Positions 30,013 through 40,118 of a DNA stretch of 64,000 nucleotides are shown here, in pieces. Source of the stretch: an uncultured Pelagibacteraceae bacterium (GTDB taxonomy: Bacteria; Pseudomonadota; Alphaproteobacteria; Pelagibacterales; Pelagibacteraceae); the NCBI GenBank assembly GCA_902609675.1, contig CACLST010000003.1, positions 1 through 64,000 of the forward strand, written 5' to 3'. Every line of letters starts with the position of its first letter. The stretch's first letter is position 1. The position numbers were made by a program, and so were the translations under genes. The notes beneath the pieces are model-generated. The model saw only the letters and a program-made list of their open reading frames with translations, made no database searches and had not been told where the DNA came from.

Positions 30013-31177
30013 TTTTTTTTAAATATTCATTTAGGAATTTATTTACTTTATTTACCATATTTTTTATTTCATTAATATTTTTAGGGGAAAATTTGTAGTA
30101 CTTAGTAAAATAAGGGTTTTTTAATAATTTTAATAATAATTGATGAATAGAGATATAATTTATTGATTTTTCTAGATACTTTCTGACCAAAGCATCATTT
30201 AAAGATACAAGAATAATTTCAAAATAAGTATCCTCAAATCTATATTTCAATATTTTTAATAAAGGAAAATTTTTAATGTCTGGTTTTAAAAAAGTTAACT
30301 TATTTAATTTTAAGAAATCAAATTCATTATTATTATAAAAAAAATTCTCATTTTTTTCATGTAAAGAATTTATAATAGGTATTTCCATTGTTGTATCATG
30401 AGCTAAAAATTTTGTTAGACCAGTTTTGAAATGCACTACGGCATGGACATAGGATGTTGGGTGTATAAGTATACCAAATGCAGATTGACTTATATTAAAT
30501 ATTTTTTTTGCTTCTATAACTTCAAAAATTTTATTCATCATAGTGGCTGAATCAATTGAAATTTTTTTACCCATTTTCCAATTTGGGTGTCTTAATGCAA
30601 ATTTTGGTTTTACATTTTTAATATTATTTAGTTTTTTTTTTAAGAAAGGACCTCCAGAAGCAGTGAGGTATATCTTTTTTATATTTTTTTTGTTCTCATC
30701 TTTAATTATTGACCATACAGAGAAATGCTCTGAGTCAAGTGGAATAAAGTTTGTATTATATTTCCTTAACTCTTTAACCAATATTTTCCATCCGCATATG
30801 ATGGACTCTTTATTAGCAATGCCTAGATTTTTTGTATACCTTATTACACTTAATGTTGGCTCTAAGCCTTCAATCCCAGAAATTGCACTCACAGTAAAAT
30901 ATACTTTTTTTTTAATTTGTTTAAGTGCATTATCAATATTGAAATAAACTTTTATTCTTTTTTTTTTAAATAAATTACTAAACTTAAGAAAATTTTTTCT
31001 GTCATTTATAACAACTTTTTTAACTTTAAATTCTAAAGCTTGTTTGAAAATTTGTTGTATATTTGTATTAGTTGTTAATAATTTAATTTTAAATTTTTTT
31101 TTATTTTTTTTTATTATATTAAGTGTGGATTTGCCAATTGAACCAGTTGAACCAATTATTATTAGATCTTTTGTCAT
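30005..31177 (-). CDS. dxr: 1-deoxy-D-xylulose 5-phosphate reductoisomerase
   Basis: IIGSTGSIGKSTLNII, PLDSEHFSVW, YLTASGGPF, HPNWKMGKKISIDSATMMNK, IHPTSYVHAVVHF. Confidence 0.96.
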   Translation of the reverse strand: MTKDLIIIGSTGSIGKSTLNIIKKNKKKFKIKLLTTNTNIQQIFKQALEFKVKKVVINDRKNFLKFSNLFKKKRIKVYFNIDNALKQIKKKVYFTVSAISGIEGLEPTLSVIRYTKNLGIANKESIICGWKILVKELRKYNTNFIPLDSEHFSVWSIIKDENKKNIKKIYLTASGGPFLKKKLNNIKNVKPKFALRHPNWKMGKKISIDSATMMNKIFEVIEAKKIFNISQSAFGILIHPTSYVHAVVHFKTGLTKFLAHDTTMEIPIINSLHEKNENFFYNNNEFDFLKLNKLTFLKPDIKNFPLLKILKYRFEDTYFEIILVSLNDALVRKYLEKSINYISIHQLLLKLLKNPYFTKYYKFSPKNINEIKNMVNKVNKFLNEYLKKND

Positions 31178-31178
31178 A

Positions 31179-31832
31179 TTAGTTTAAAATTAACAGTGTC
31201 CCGATAGGCAAAGCTAGTAGAATACCATCAATACGGTCAAGTATGCCACCATGACCTGGCAAAAACGAACCTGTGTCTTTTATTTTAGCTTTTCTTTTTA
31301 AGCTAGATACAATCAAGTCACCAATTTGTGAAATTAAAGATATAATGAATATAATTACAAATAGATTAATATTAGAAATTAGCATTTCCTTCTCAAAATT
31401 ATAAAACAAATAACCAACAATAAAAGAAAATAAAAATGAACCAACTATACCTGAATATGTTTTGTTAGGACTTATTTTTGTTACTTTTTTTCCACCTATT
31501 ATTTTTCCAAAAATGTAGCCTCCGATATCTGTTGATATACTTATTGATAATAAAAATAATACTTTTATTTTATGTATCTCAAAATTAAGATTTAAAAATA
31601 ATATTATTACTAAAGCAAAATAACAAATATAAATTAATGCTAAAAATGTTGAAAAAAAAACTGCAAAAGAATTTTTTATAAAAATTTTCTTAAAAATTTT
31701 AAATAGTTCATCTAATGAAATAAGACTTATAACAAAAAGCAAAATATATAGGATTAATGGAAAGATAAATGATAAAAAAAGTATACTCATTAGAACTAGA
31801 GATGTTAAAGTTCTTTTTTTAAATTCACTCAT
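31179..31832 (-). CDS. cdsA: Phosphatidate cytidylyltransferase
   Basis: Polytopic; STDIGGYIFGKIIGGKK, SPNKTYSGIVGSF, KIKDTGSFLPGHGGILDRIDGIL. Confidence 0.93.
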   Translation of the reverse strand: MSEFKKRTLTSLVLMSILFLSFIFPLILYILLFVISLISLDELFKIFKKIFIKNSFAVFFSTFLALIYICYFALVIILFLNLNFEIHKIKVLFLLSISISTDIGGYIFGKIIGGKKVTKISPNKTYSGIVGSFLFSFIVGYLFYNFEKEMLISNINLFVIIFIISLISQIGDLIVSSLKRKAKIKDTGSFLPGHGGILDRIDGILLALPIGTLLILN

Positions 31833-32509
31833 TTCAATCCACCAAAATTCCGTCTCATTCTCTTAAATTTTAGTATTATTTTTTTAAAGTCATTCTTAGT
31901 AAAATCAGGCCATAATTTTTTAACAAAAAAAATTTCGGAGTATGAGGCTTGCCATAGTAAAAAATTGCTAAGTCTAAACCTATTCCCCGTTCTAATTAGA
32001 ATTTCTGGATCTGGAATATTTTTTGTATATAAATTTTTTGTAATATTTTTTTCATTGATATTAATTGATGATTTTATTAGATTTTTTACAGATTGTATAA
32101 TTTCTTCTTTTGAGCCATAATTTAAAGCAATATTAATTTGTATTTTATCTTTATTTTTTGTCAACTTCTCTGCTTTTAAAAGCTTTGTTTTCAATGAATT
32201 TGGAAATTTATTTAAACTCCCAATAATTTTTAGTTTAATATTTTTTTTTATAAATTTGTCTAATTGCTGGTCAATATATTTTTCTAAGAGGTATATTAAA
32301 AAGGCTATCTCTTTTTTTGGTCTTTTCCAATTTTCTGTGGAAAACGTATATAATGTTAGAAATTTTATATTATGACTAGTTGCTTCCTCAATTATTTTTT
32401 CAACTGTTTTAACACCTTGGCTGTGACCGTAATTTCTTGATTTTTTCTTTTTAATTCCCCATCTACCATTACCGTCCATTATGATAGCCACATGTTCTGG
32501 AAAATTCAT
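31829..32509 (-). CDS. uppS: Undecaprenyl diphosphate synthase
   Basis: VAIIMDGNGRWGIKKK...GHSQGVKTVEKI...LTLYTFSTENWKRP...PDILIRTG-like motif (PDPEILIRTGNRFRLSNFLLWQASYSEIFF). Confidence 0.96.
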   Translation of the reverse strand: MNFPEHVAIIMDGNGRWGIKKKKSRNYGHSQGVKTVEKIIEEATSHNIKFLTLYTFSTENWKRPKKEIAFLIYLLEKYIDQQLDKFIKKNIKLKIIGSLNKFPNSLKTKLLKAEKLTKNKDKIQINIALNYGSKEEIIQSVKNLIKSSININEKNITKNLYTKNIPDPEILIRTGNRFRLSNFLLWQASYSEIFFVKKLWPDFTKNDFKKIILKFKRMRRNFGGLK

Positions 32510-33057
32510 ATGGTCATTATTTCTTTTTCTTTTCCAGATACTCTTTCGTCTACTTTTTTAATTTGGATATCTGTATAATCTTGAATGAGTTTTTCTTTTT
32601 TTTTTACTTCATCTTCTGAAATTTCTTTATCTTTATTTAATTTTTTCAATTCATCATTCGCTTCTCTTCTTATGTTTCTAATTGAGATTTTGCATTTTTC
32701 TCCCATAGATTTTATAATTTTTCTAATTTCATTTCTTCTTTCTTCGCTTAGATCTGGAACTGGTAACCTAATTTGCTGTCCATCAATTTGTGGGTTTAAT
32801 CCTAATTCTGATTTTTTAATTGCTGAGTCAATTAAGGCAACATTGTTTATATCCCATACCTGAATGTTAAGACTTCTTGGCTCTGGTGTTGTAATACTTC
32901 CCAGTTGATTAATTGGCATTTTTTGACCATAAACGTCAACTTTTATGATATCCAACATGGCTGCATTTGCTCTACCTGTTCTGAGTGAGCCTAATTCTTG
33001 TTGAAATACCTCATAAGTTTTTGACATTTTATTGTTGTATTTTGCTTCTTCAAACAT
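32506..33057 (-). CDS. frr: Ribosome recycling factor
   Basis: LGSLRTGRANAAMLDIIKVDVYGQKMPINQLGSITTPEPRSLNIQVWD; LPVPDLSEERRNEIRKI. Confidence 0.97.
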   Translation of the reverse strand: MFEEAKYNNKMSKTYEVFQQELGSLRTGRANAAMLDIIKVDVYGQKMPINQLGSITTPEPRSLNIQVWDINNVALIDSAIKKSELGLNPQIDGQQIRLPVPDLSEERRNEIRKIIKSMGEKCKISIRNIRREANDELKKLNKDKEISEDEVKKKEKLIQDYTDIQIKKVDERVSGKEKEIMTI

Positions 33058-33908
33058 TACTCACCAATCTTAAGTCTAACAAACTCATTTATATTTAAAT
33101 TTGATATTTCTAAATTTTTAATAACATCTTTGACTTTTATTTTAGGATCCATTACCCAGTCCTGTGTCATTAAACTATTTTCATCTTTAAATTTGTTAAT
33201 TTTACCTAAACTTATTTTTTTCACAATTTCATCTGATTTGCCTGAATTTTTTAATTCTTCTGCAATTAAGCCAGTCTCTTTATCAATTAATTCTTGATTT
33301 ATCTCATTTGAATTCAGGGCAATAGGGTTAGTTGCGGCTATGTGCATTGATAATTGTTTTCCAAATAAGTCTATTTTCTCAGATTTTTCCTTAGTATTTA
33401 AAGACGCTATTACAACTAATTTCGAAACGTTATCTTTTATAACAGAATGTTGATAGGCAAAATTTCTTGAATTTTCTTTATTTAAAGTCTTAGCTCTACC
33501 GATAGTTATTTTCTCACCAATTTTTGCAATTAAAGACACAATATTTTCTTCGACGTTTTTATTATTTTTCATTATGGCTTTTTGTAATAGACCTATGTTT
33601 GAACCATGATCGTTGTTTAGTTCACTAAGTTCTTTAACAAAATCTAAAAAATCGTCATTTTTTGCTACAAAGTCAGTTTCACAATTTACTTCGATGAGGG
33701 ACATTTTTTTTTCGTCACCTGAAATTACAACAACTCCCTCAGTAGCATTCCTAGACATTTTTTTTGAGGCTTTGGCTATGCCCTTAACTCTTAAAATCTC
33801 TGCTGCTTTTTCTAAATCACCAATAGATTCCTTCAATGCTGCATTACAATCTTTAAAACCAGCTCCTGTTGATTTTCTTAATTGTTTTACTTTTTCTATT
33901 ATACTCAT
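33057..33908 (-). CDS. tsf: Elongation factor Ts
   Basis: [56 protein letters not shown]. Confidence 0.97.
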   Translation of the reverse strand: MSIIEKVKQLRKSTGAGFKDCNAALKESIGDLEKAAEILRVKGIAKASKKMSRNATEGVVVISGDEKKMSLIEVNCETDFVAKNDDFLDFVKELSELNNDHGSNIGLLQKAIMKNNKNVEENIVSLIAKIGEKITIGRAKTLNKENSRNFAYQHSVIKDNVSKLVVIASLNTKEKSEKIDLFGKQLSMHIAATNPIALNSNEINQELIDKETGLIAEELKNSGKSDEIVKKISLGKINKFKDENSLMTQDWVMDPKIKVKDVIKNLEISNLNINEFVRLKIGE

Positions 33909-33934
33909 GTAAATATCTGCAATTATTTATTAAT

Positions 33935-34714
33935 TTAATTAAGTTTATTCTCTATTTTTATTTCTTCAGATGTTTCTGATTTTGAGATTACAATTTTTTT
34001 TTCATTATTCTCATCTTTTAAAAGATTAGCTTCTTTTTTAGCATTTAAGATAGTTTCCTTCAAAAGAGAACAATAAAGATCAATTGATCTTCTGGCATCA
34101 TCATTACCAGGTATTGGAAAATCAATTCCATCAGGGTTTGAGTTCGTATCCAGTATGGCGATTATAGGTATACCTAATTTAATTGACTCTTTTATTGCTA
34201 GTGATTCATAATTTGTATCTATTATAAATACCAGTTCAGGAACCTTCTTCATATTTGAGATTCCGCCTAATGATCTTTGTAATTTATCTCTTTGTCCACT
34301 CATTTTTAATAATTCTTTTTTTGTAAATCCTCTATTCTCAGATTGTAAATCTATATTTATTTTATCAAGTTTTTTTATAGAGTTTGAAATGGTTCCCCAG
34401 TTTGTAAGCATGCCTCCTAACCATCTATAATTTACAAAGAATTGATCTGTTTCATTCGCGAGTTCTGCTATTGCTTCTGATGCCTGCTTTTTGGTTGATA
34501 TAAATAAAATTTTTCCACCTGATGAAATTGTTGAGTATACTTTTTCTAATGCTACTTTAGTTAACTCAAGGGTTTGTGTTAAATCTATTATATGAATTGA
34601 GTCTCTTTTACCAAAAATAAATTTTTTCATTTTTGGGTTCCATCTTAAAGTTTTATGGCCAAGATGAACGCCAGCTTCTAATAATTGTTCAATTGTTAAA
34701 TTTGGTATTTTCAT
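33935..34714 (-). CDS. rpsB: 30S ribosomal protein S2
   Basis: LLEAGVHLGHKTLRWNPKMKKFIFGKRDSIHIIDLTQT; FVNYRWLGGMLTNW. Confidence 0.98.
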   Translation of the reverse strand: MKIPNLTIEQLLEAGVHLGHKTLRWNPKMKKFIFGKRDSIHIIDLTQTLELTKVALEKVYSTISSGGKILFISTKKQASEAIAELANETDQFFVNYRWLGGMLTNWGTISNSIKKLDKINIDLQSENRGFTKKELLKMSGQRDKLQRSLGGISNMKKVPELVFIIDTNYESLAIKESIKLGIPIIAILDTNSNPDGIDFPIPGNDDARRSIDLYCSLLKETILNAKKEANLLKDENNEKKIVISKSETSEEIKIENKLN

Positions 34715-34790
34715 ATTTTTTCCCGGTTATGCCACCACAATTACTGCCTTAAAAAGGACCGGAGGTATAAAACCAGAAATTGTGTGCGTA
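34715..34790 (-). promoter_or_regulatory. Structured 5' leader of rpsB (putative S2-type cis-regulatory RNA)
   Basis: On the minus strand: CCGGT-[CCTT-TTT-AAGG]-CAGTAATTGTGGTGGCATA-ACCGG, then GAAAAAAT-ATG. Closing stem is 34758-34762 with 34723-34727; inner hairpin is 34747-34757. GC is locally raised in a 125-bp gap within a very compact block. Confidence 0.65.
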
Positions 34791-34839
34791 TTAATTTATG
34801 GAACTAATTACAAAAAAAAGAGGAAAAAACAAGTTCTTT

Positions 34840-37800
34840 TTAGAAAACATCAATATTTTCCTTATTTCTCATTAAATTAATCATTTTATGATCTATTTTT
34901 CTCTCTTTATTTAGTTGAAAAGTCATCATTTTTTTTTCAACTTCAACATCTATTAACACTTTTGTCTTGCCCCCTTCTAAACTAAGTTTATTAATTTTTG
35001 AAATATCATCTATATTTTTGATTTTTATTTTTATTTGATCTACTGGCTTATCAATTACTTCTTTCATAGAAATAATTTTTCTTATATTAATTTTCTTTTG
35101 TATTTTGTTTTCATCTGCATAATTTTTAACTAGAGTAATCATTACACTATTACCTTCAATGAGTATTTCTCTATTAGTTTCAAAAACATCTGAGAAAACA
35201 AACAATTCAAAAACACCAGATAAATCAGAAAATTTGATTATTGCATAAGAAGTTCCTTTTTGTGTTTTCTTTTCTTGAACCTTTAGTATTGTGGATGAAA
35301 TATTTGAACTTAAAATATTTTCATTTGAATTAAAATCTTCATAATCGATAATATTATATTGATTAAAAAGAGATTTATACTGATTTAGAGGATGGTCAGA
35401 AATAAAGAAACCTAAGGTTTCAAATTCTTTTGATAATTTAATATCCACACTCCAATCTTCAATTTTATCTAAATAAGTCTCATCATTTTCTTCTTTAAAC
35501 AAATCTATTTGGTTTGCAGAGTTATTTTCAAAAATATTTTTTGATTTTAAAATAATGTTAGGTATTGAATTTAATAGACATTGTCTGTTATTATTCAAAT
35601 TATCAAAAGCACCTGCTTTTACAAGACCCTCAAGCTGCAATTTATTTATGTCTTTTGGGTTAACACGATTAATAAAGTCTGTAAGATCTTTGAACTTCCC
35701 ATTTTTAGTTCTCTCTTCTACAATTTTTGATATTGCTTCGAATCCAACACTTTTAATTGCTCCTAATGCATAGAAAAAATTTTTACCATCAGAGTAGAAG
35801 TCAGCATAACATTTATTAATATCTGGACGAATTATATTTATGTTCAACCTTTTAAGTTCTTCATAAAATTCACTTAATTTTTTTTGGTTTGAAAGCTCCA
35901 TCGACATAGATGCAGCAAAAAACTCATGTGGGTAATATGTTTTTAAAAAAGCAGTTTGATATGCTATTATTGCATAAGCAGCTGCATGACTTTTGTTAAA
36001 TCCATATTCAGCAAATGGTTCAATTTTTAAAAAAATACCAGCTGCAACATCTTTGCTAATGCCATTGTTATGAGCTCCCTCAACAAATCTTTCTTTTTGT
36101 TTTTCAAGTTCTGCTCTTTTTTTTTTACCCATAGCTCTTCTTAATATATCTGCCTCACCAGCAGTAAAACCTGATAATACTTGAGCAATTTGCATAACTT
36201 GTTCTTGATAAATAATAACACCATAAGTAGGTTTTAAAATTTCCTCTAATTTAGGATGTAAATAATCAGGTTCTCTCTTTCCATGTTTGCAATCGTTATA
36301 AATAGGGATATTGCTCATTGGTCCAGGTCTATATAAAGCAACTAATGCAATAATATCCTCTAAATGATTAGGTTTCATGTTGATTAAAGCGTCTTTCATT
36401 CCAGAACTTTCCAGTTGAAATAATCCAACTGTTTTACCACTAGACAAAAGGTCAAAAACTTTTTGATCTTCGTAATTAATAGTTTCAATTTTAAAATTTG
36501 GGTGTTTATTTTCTACAAGTTTTTGAGTCTTGTTAATTACTGTTAACGTTTTTAAACCCAAAAAGTCAAATTTAACTAATCCAGCATTTTCAGCTGAATA
36601 CATATCAAATTGAGTAGAAGGAAGTAATAAGTCGGCAGCAGAATCCTTATACAATGGAACAGTTTCTGTTAATTTTTTATCTGCTATGACAACACCAGCT
36701 GCATGAGTTGCAACATTCCTATTTAACCCTTCAAGTTTTAAAGATAGCTCTATTAGACGACTAACTCTTTTATCTTCTTTAATTAATTTTTGTAATCTTG
36801 GTTCAACGTTTATACTTTCTTGCAACTTTAAAGGCCTAGATGGATCAAAAGGTATCATTTTACAGATGCTATCTATAAAACCATATGGTAGTCCTAACAC
36901 ACGTCCAACATCTCTTATTACCATTCTAGCTTTAAGTTTTCCAAATGTTATAATGTGAGCGACACTATCTTTATATTTAGTTGTTAAATATTTGAAAACT
37001 TGGTCTCTTTTTTCCTCACAAAAATCAATATCAAAATCAGGCATAGAAATTCTATCAGGGTTTAAAAATCTCTCAAAAATTAAATTAAATTTTATTGGAT
37101 CAACATCTGTTATAGATAAACACCAAGCAACTAAAGAACCTGCTCCTGATCCTCTTCCAGGGCCAACTGGTATATTATTATTTTTTGCCCATTTTATATA
37201 GTCTGAAACTATTAAAAAATATCCTGAATAATTCATCTCAGTTATTATTTTTATTTCATGATATAATCTATCTTTATATATTTCTTTAACTTTATAATCT
37301 TTTAATATTTTATTTATTAGCTCGGGATCACTTTCAAATTTTTCTTCTAAACCAATCAAAGAGTCATTTTTTATTTTTTCATCAATATTAACTGTATCTA
37401 CACTAATATTGGGTAGTATAGGTTTAGAGTGGATAGGTCTAAAATCACATCTATATGGTAAGTTATAATTATTTTCTAATGCTTCAGGCAGATCTTTAAA
37501 AATCTCACGCATTTCCTCTGATGATTTTAAATAATGATTATTAGTAAGTTTTAATCTTTTTTGATCATTTACATAGGTTTTTTGCCCTATGCACATTAAG
37601 GCATCATGAGCCTCGTACATCTCCTTATCCAGATAATAAACCTCATTAGTAGCTATAATAGGTATTTGATATTTTTGAGAAATACTCAAATTAAAATTTT
37701 CAAATTGCTTTTCATTTTGATCTCCATGTCTTTGAATTTCCAAATAAAAATTTTCTTTGAATTTTCGTTTAAGAATTGTCACCAATTCGTCTAAATCATC

Positions 37801-38244
37801 AAATAAGCCATTATTAAAAAGCTTGCCTATTAGATTAGTTATTGAACCAGATAATAATATTATACCTTCGTTATACTTTATTAGATCATCAATGGAACAA
37901 TGAGGTTCGTCACTATCATAATTTTCTAAATAAGATTTAGATGAAAGTTCGATTATATTTTGATAACCTTTAGAGTTTTTAGCAATTAGAGGAAGTGCAC
38001 CGTACGTTTTTTTAAATTTGAATTGGATTTGTGTCCCAATTATTGGTTGTGTCCCAACAGATGAAATATTTTCAGAAAATTCTAAAGCACCTGATAAATT
38101 ATAGGTGTCACTCAAACCAACGGATTGGATCTTATTTTTTTTACAATATTCTTTCAGGTCTTCAATTTTTAATGCACCTTCACAAATTGAATATTGTGAG
38201 TGGATCTTAATTTGATTAAAGGTTTTTTTTTTAGATCGGAGCAT
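34840..38244 (-). CDS. dnaE: DNA polymerase III subunit alpha
   Basis: 1134 aa; IHSQYSICEGALKIEDL (PHP), PVGPGRGSGAGSLVAWCLSITDVDPIKFNLIFERFLNPDRISMPDFDIDFCEEKRD. Confidence 0.97.
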   Translation of the reverse strand: MLRSKKKTFNQIKIHSQYSICEGALKIEDLKEYCKKNKIQSVGLSDTYNLSGALEFSENISSVGTQPIIGTQIQFKFKKTYGALPLIAKNSKGYQNIIELSSKSYLENYDSDEPHCSIDDLIKYNEGIILLSGSITNLIGKLFNNGLFDDLDELVTILKRKFKENFYLEIQRHGDQNEKQFENFNLSISQKYQIPIIATNEVYYLDKEMYEAHDALMCIGQKTYVNDQKRLKLTNNHYLKSSEEMREIFKDLPEALENNYNLPYRCDFRPIHSKPILPNISVDTVNIDEKIKNDSLIGLEEKFESDPELINKILKDYKVKEIYKDRLYHEIKIITEMNYSGYFLIVSDYIKWAKNNNIPVGPGRGSGAGSLVAWCLSITDVDPIKFNLIFERFLNPDRISMPDFDIDFCEEKRDQVFKYLTTKYKDSVAHIITFGKLKARMVIRDVGRVLGLPYGFIDSICKMIPFDPSRPLKLQESINVEPRLQKLIKEDKRVSRLIELSLKLEGLNRNVATHAAGVVIADKKLTETVPLYKDSAADLLLPSTQFDMYSAENAGLVKFDFLGLKTLTVINKTQKLVENKHPNFKIETINYEDQKVFDLLSSGKTVGLFQLESSGMKDALINMKPNHLEDIIALVALYRPGPMSNIPIYNDCKHGKREPDYLHPKLEEILKPTYGVIIYQEQVMQIAQVLSGFTAGEADILRRAMGKKKRAELEKQKERFVEGAHNNGISKDVAAGIFLKIEPFAEYGFNKSHAAAYAIIAYQTAFLKTYYPHEFFAASMSMELSNQKKLSEFYEELKRLNINIIRPDINKCYADFYSDGKNFFYALGAIKSVGFEAISKIVEERTKNGKFKDLTDFINRVNPKDINKLQLEGLVKAGAFDNLNNNRQCLLNSIPNIILKSKNIFENNSANQIDLFKEENDETYLDKIEDWSVDIKLSKEFETLGFFISDHPLNQYKSLFNQYNIIDYEDFNSNENILSSNISSTILKVQEKKTQKGTSYAIIKFSDLSGVFELFVFSDVFETNREILIEGNSVMITLVKNYADENKIQKKINIRKIISMKEVIDKPVDQIKIKIKNIDDISKINKLSLEGGKTKVLIDVEVEKKMMTFQLNKERKIDHKMINLMRNKENIDVF

Positions 38245-38914
38245 TGGTAAAGTTTATATTACCATTATTCATTATAATTTTACAATCTGCCATATTGGCA
38301 AAATATCTATTGTGAGTTGCAAAAATGATAATTCTATTTTTATTTTTTAAATTAAATAGAATTTTAAATATAAGTTTAGCATTATCTGAGTCCAGACTAC
38401 CAGTTGGCTCATCAGCTAATATAATATCAGGATTATTAATTAATGCTCTTGCTATAGCAATACGTTGATTTTCACCTCCAGACAATTCGTTTGGAAAATG
38501 TTTTATTCTATGTGACATACCTAAATTTTTTATTAATTTTTTTGCAAGTTCTATAGATTTTTGTTTTTCTTTAGAAATTAGTAAGTTAGGCAAGTAAACA
38601 TTTTCTAAAGCTGTAAAATCTGACAATAAGTTTTTGTCCTGATAAATAATTCCAATTTTCCTTGCTCTAATTAAATCATTTTTAAGCTTATTATTTATAT
38701 TAATTTTATTGTTACTAATTTCAATTGAACCCGCTGTAGGGTTATCGATTAATGACAATAAATTGAGCAATGTTGATTTTCCTGATCCTGAAGGCCCCAT
38801 AATAGAATAAGTTTTTCCAGGTTCAAAATAGAATGTAATATCATTTATAACTTTTATAGATTTATTTTTCTCATATTTTTTTGTTAGATTTTTTATTTTA
38901 ATATAATTATTCAT
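38231..38914 (-). CDS. lolD: Lipoprotein-releasing ABC transporter ATPase LolD
   Basis: MGPSGSGKSTLLNLLSLIDNPTAG, NELSGGENQRIAIARALINNPDIILADEPTGSLD; adjacent to the lolC/E permease. Confidence 0.92.
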   Translation of the reverse strand: MNNYIKIKNLTKKYEKNKSIKVINDITFYFEPGKTYSIMGPSGSGKSTLLNLLSLIDNPTAGSIEISNNKININNKLKNDLIRARKIGIIYQDKNLLSDFTALENVYLPNLLISKEKQKSIELAKKLIKNLGMSHRIKHFPNELSGGENQRIAIARALINNPDIILADEPTGSLDSDNAKLIFKILFNLKNKNRIIIFATHNRYFANMADCKIIMNNGNINFTNAPI

Positions 38915-40118
38915 ATTTAAGTGTTTTAACTGTATCTAAAGAAGAAGCTTTCGAAGCTGGATATATAGATACTAAGATTGTTGCAATTATTGAACAAAGA
39001 GAGATTATTATTATTGAAATTATATTTATTTCAGAAGGCATAGAGTTTAAAATATAAATATCTTCAGGGAAAAGAGATATACCAAATATATTCGAGATAA
39101 ATTGTCTTATACTTTCTATATAAATAGAAAAAAGGGTGCCAACAAAAACTCCAAATAGCGTCGCTGATGTTCCTATAAAAAAACCCACCAAAAAAAAGAT
39201 TTTTTTTATAGATTTACTTGATACACCAATTGATTTTAATATGCCTATATCTCTTGTTTTGTTTTTAACCAAAATTGTGAGTCCAGATATTATATTAAAT
39301 GCTGCAACAATAATTATCAAAGAAAGAATTATAAACATAACATTTCTTTCAACTTTCAAAGCTGAAAATAATGATTTATTCATATCTGACCAAGTATAAA
39401 CTAGCTCATCTGGAAACAGACCAGTTAATTTTCTTTTATGAATTTCTATATTTTTTGGATCTTTAAAATAGAATTCTAGGAACCTATCTTCTTTATTTTT
39501 ATTAAAAAAACTCTCCAGTGTTTGTAAATTAATATAGGCAATATTTTCATTATAATCTGACAAACCACTATCAAAAATTGATACTATTTTAAAGTTTTCT
39601 TGTTTAGGAAGCGTGCCTACTAGAGTTTGTATACCTGCAGGAGACATAACTGTGATAGTATCACCAATATCAACATTTAAATTAAAGCTCAATTCTTTAC
39701 CAATTGAGATATTATTATCATTTAAATTTTGAGATCCAAAAAATTCCTTATTTTTGACTATTTGAAGATTTCTAAAATCATTTTCTAAATATCCTTTTAA
39801 GAAAACACCCTTCGTAATATTTTTATTCAATATTACTGCTTCTCCATCGTTTGAAACTATATTTTTTGGTAAATCCAAATCTTTAGGATATTTCAGTGGT
39901 TTACTTTCTGGTTTAACTACTGCATGAGCATTAAAACCTACAATTTTAGTTATTAGTTCAGTTCTGAAACCATTCATTACTGACATAACAATGATTAGAA
40001 CTGCAACCCCCAATGAAATACCTATAAAAGAAAAAATTGATATGATATTTAAAAAACCATCATTTTTTCTTGTCCTTAAAAATCTAAATGTAACTTCTCT
40101 TTCTAGCTGTGAGATCAA
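38907..40118 (-). CDS. Lipoprotein-releasing permease LolC/LolE family
   Basis: FLRTRKNDGFLNIISIFSFIGISLGVAVLIIVMSVMNGFRTEL and C-terminal SIYPASKASSLDTVKTLKYE. Confidence 0.92.
   Translation of the reverse strand: MISQLEREVTFRFLRTRKNDGFLNIISIFSFIGISLGVAVLIIVMSVMNGFRTELITKIVGFNAHAVVKPESKPLKYPKDLDLPKNIVSNDGEAVILNKNITKGVFLKGYLENDFRNLQIVKNKEFFGSQNLNDNNISIGKELSFNLNVDIGDTITVMSPAGIQTLVGTLPKQENFKIVSIFDSGLSDYNENIAYINLQTLESFFNKNKEDRFLEFYFKDPKNIEIHKRKLTGLFPDELVYTWSDMNKSLFSALKVERNVMFIILSLIIIVAAFNIISGLTILVKNKTRDIGILKSIGVSSKSIKKIFFLVGFFIGTSATLFGVFVGTLFSIYIESIRQFISNIFGISLFPEDIYILNSMPSEINIISIIIISLCSIIATILVSIYPASKASSLDTVKTLKYE

Noticed and set aside
30543-30947. 134-aa plus ORF antisense to dxr
   Set aside because: Shadow ORF; Phe/Leu/Ile-rich composition is the mirror of the Lys/Asn-rich sense strand.
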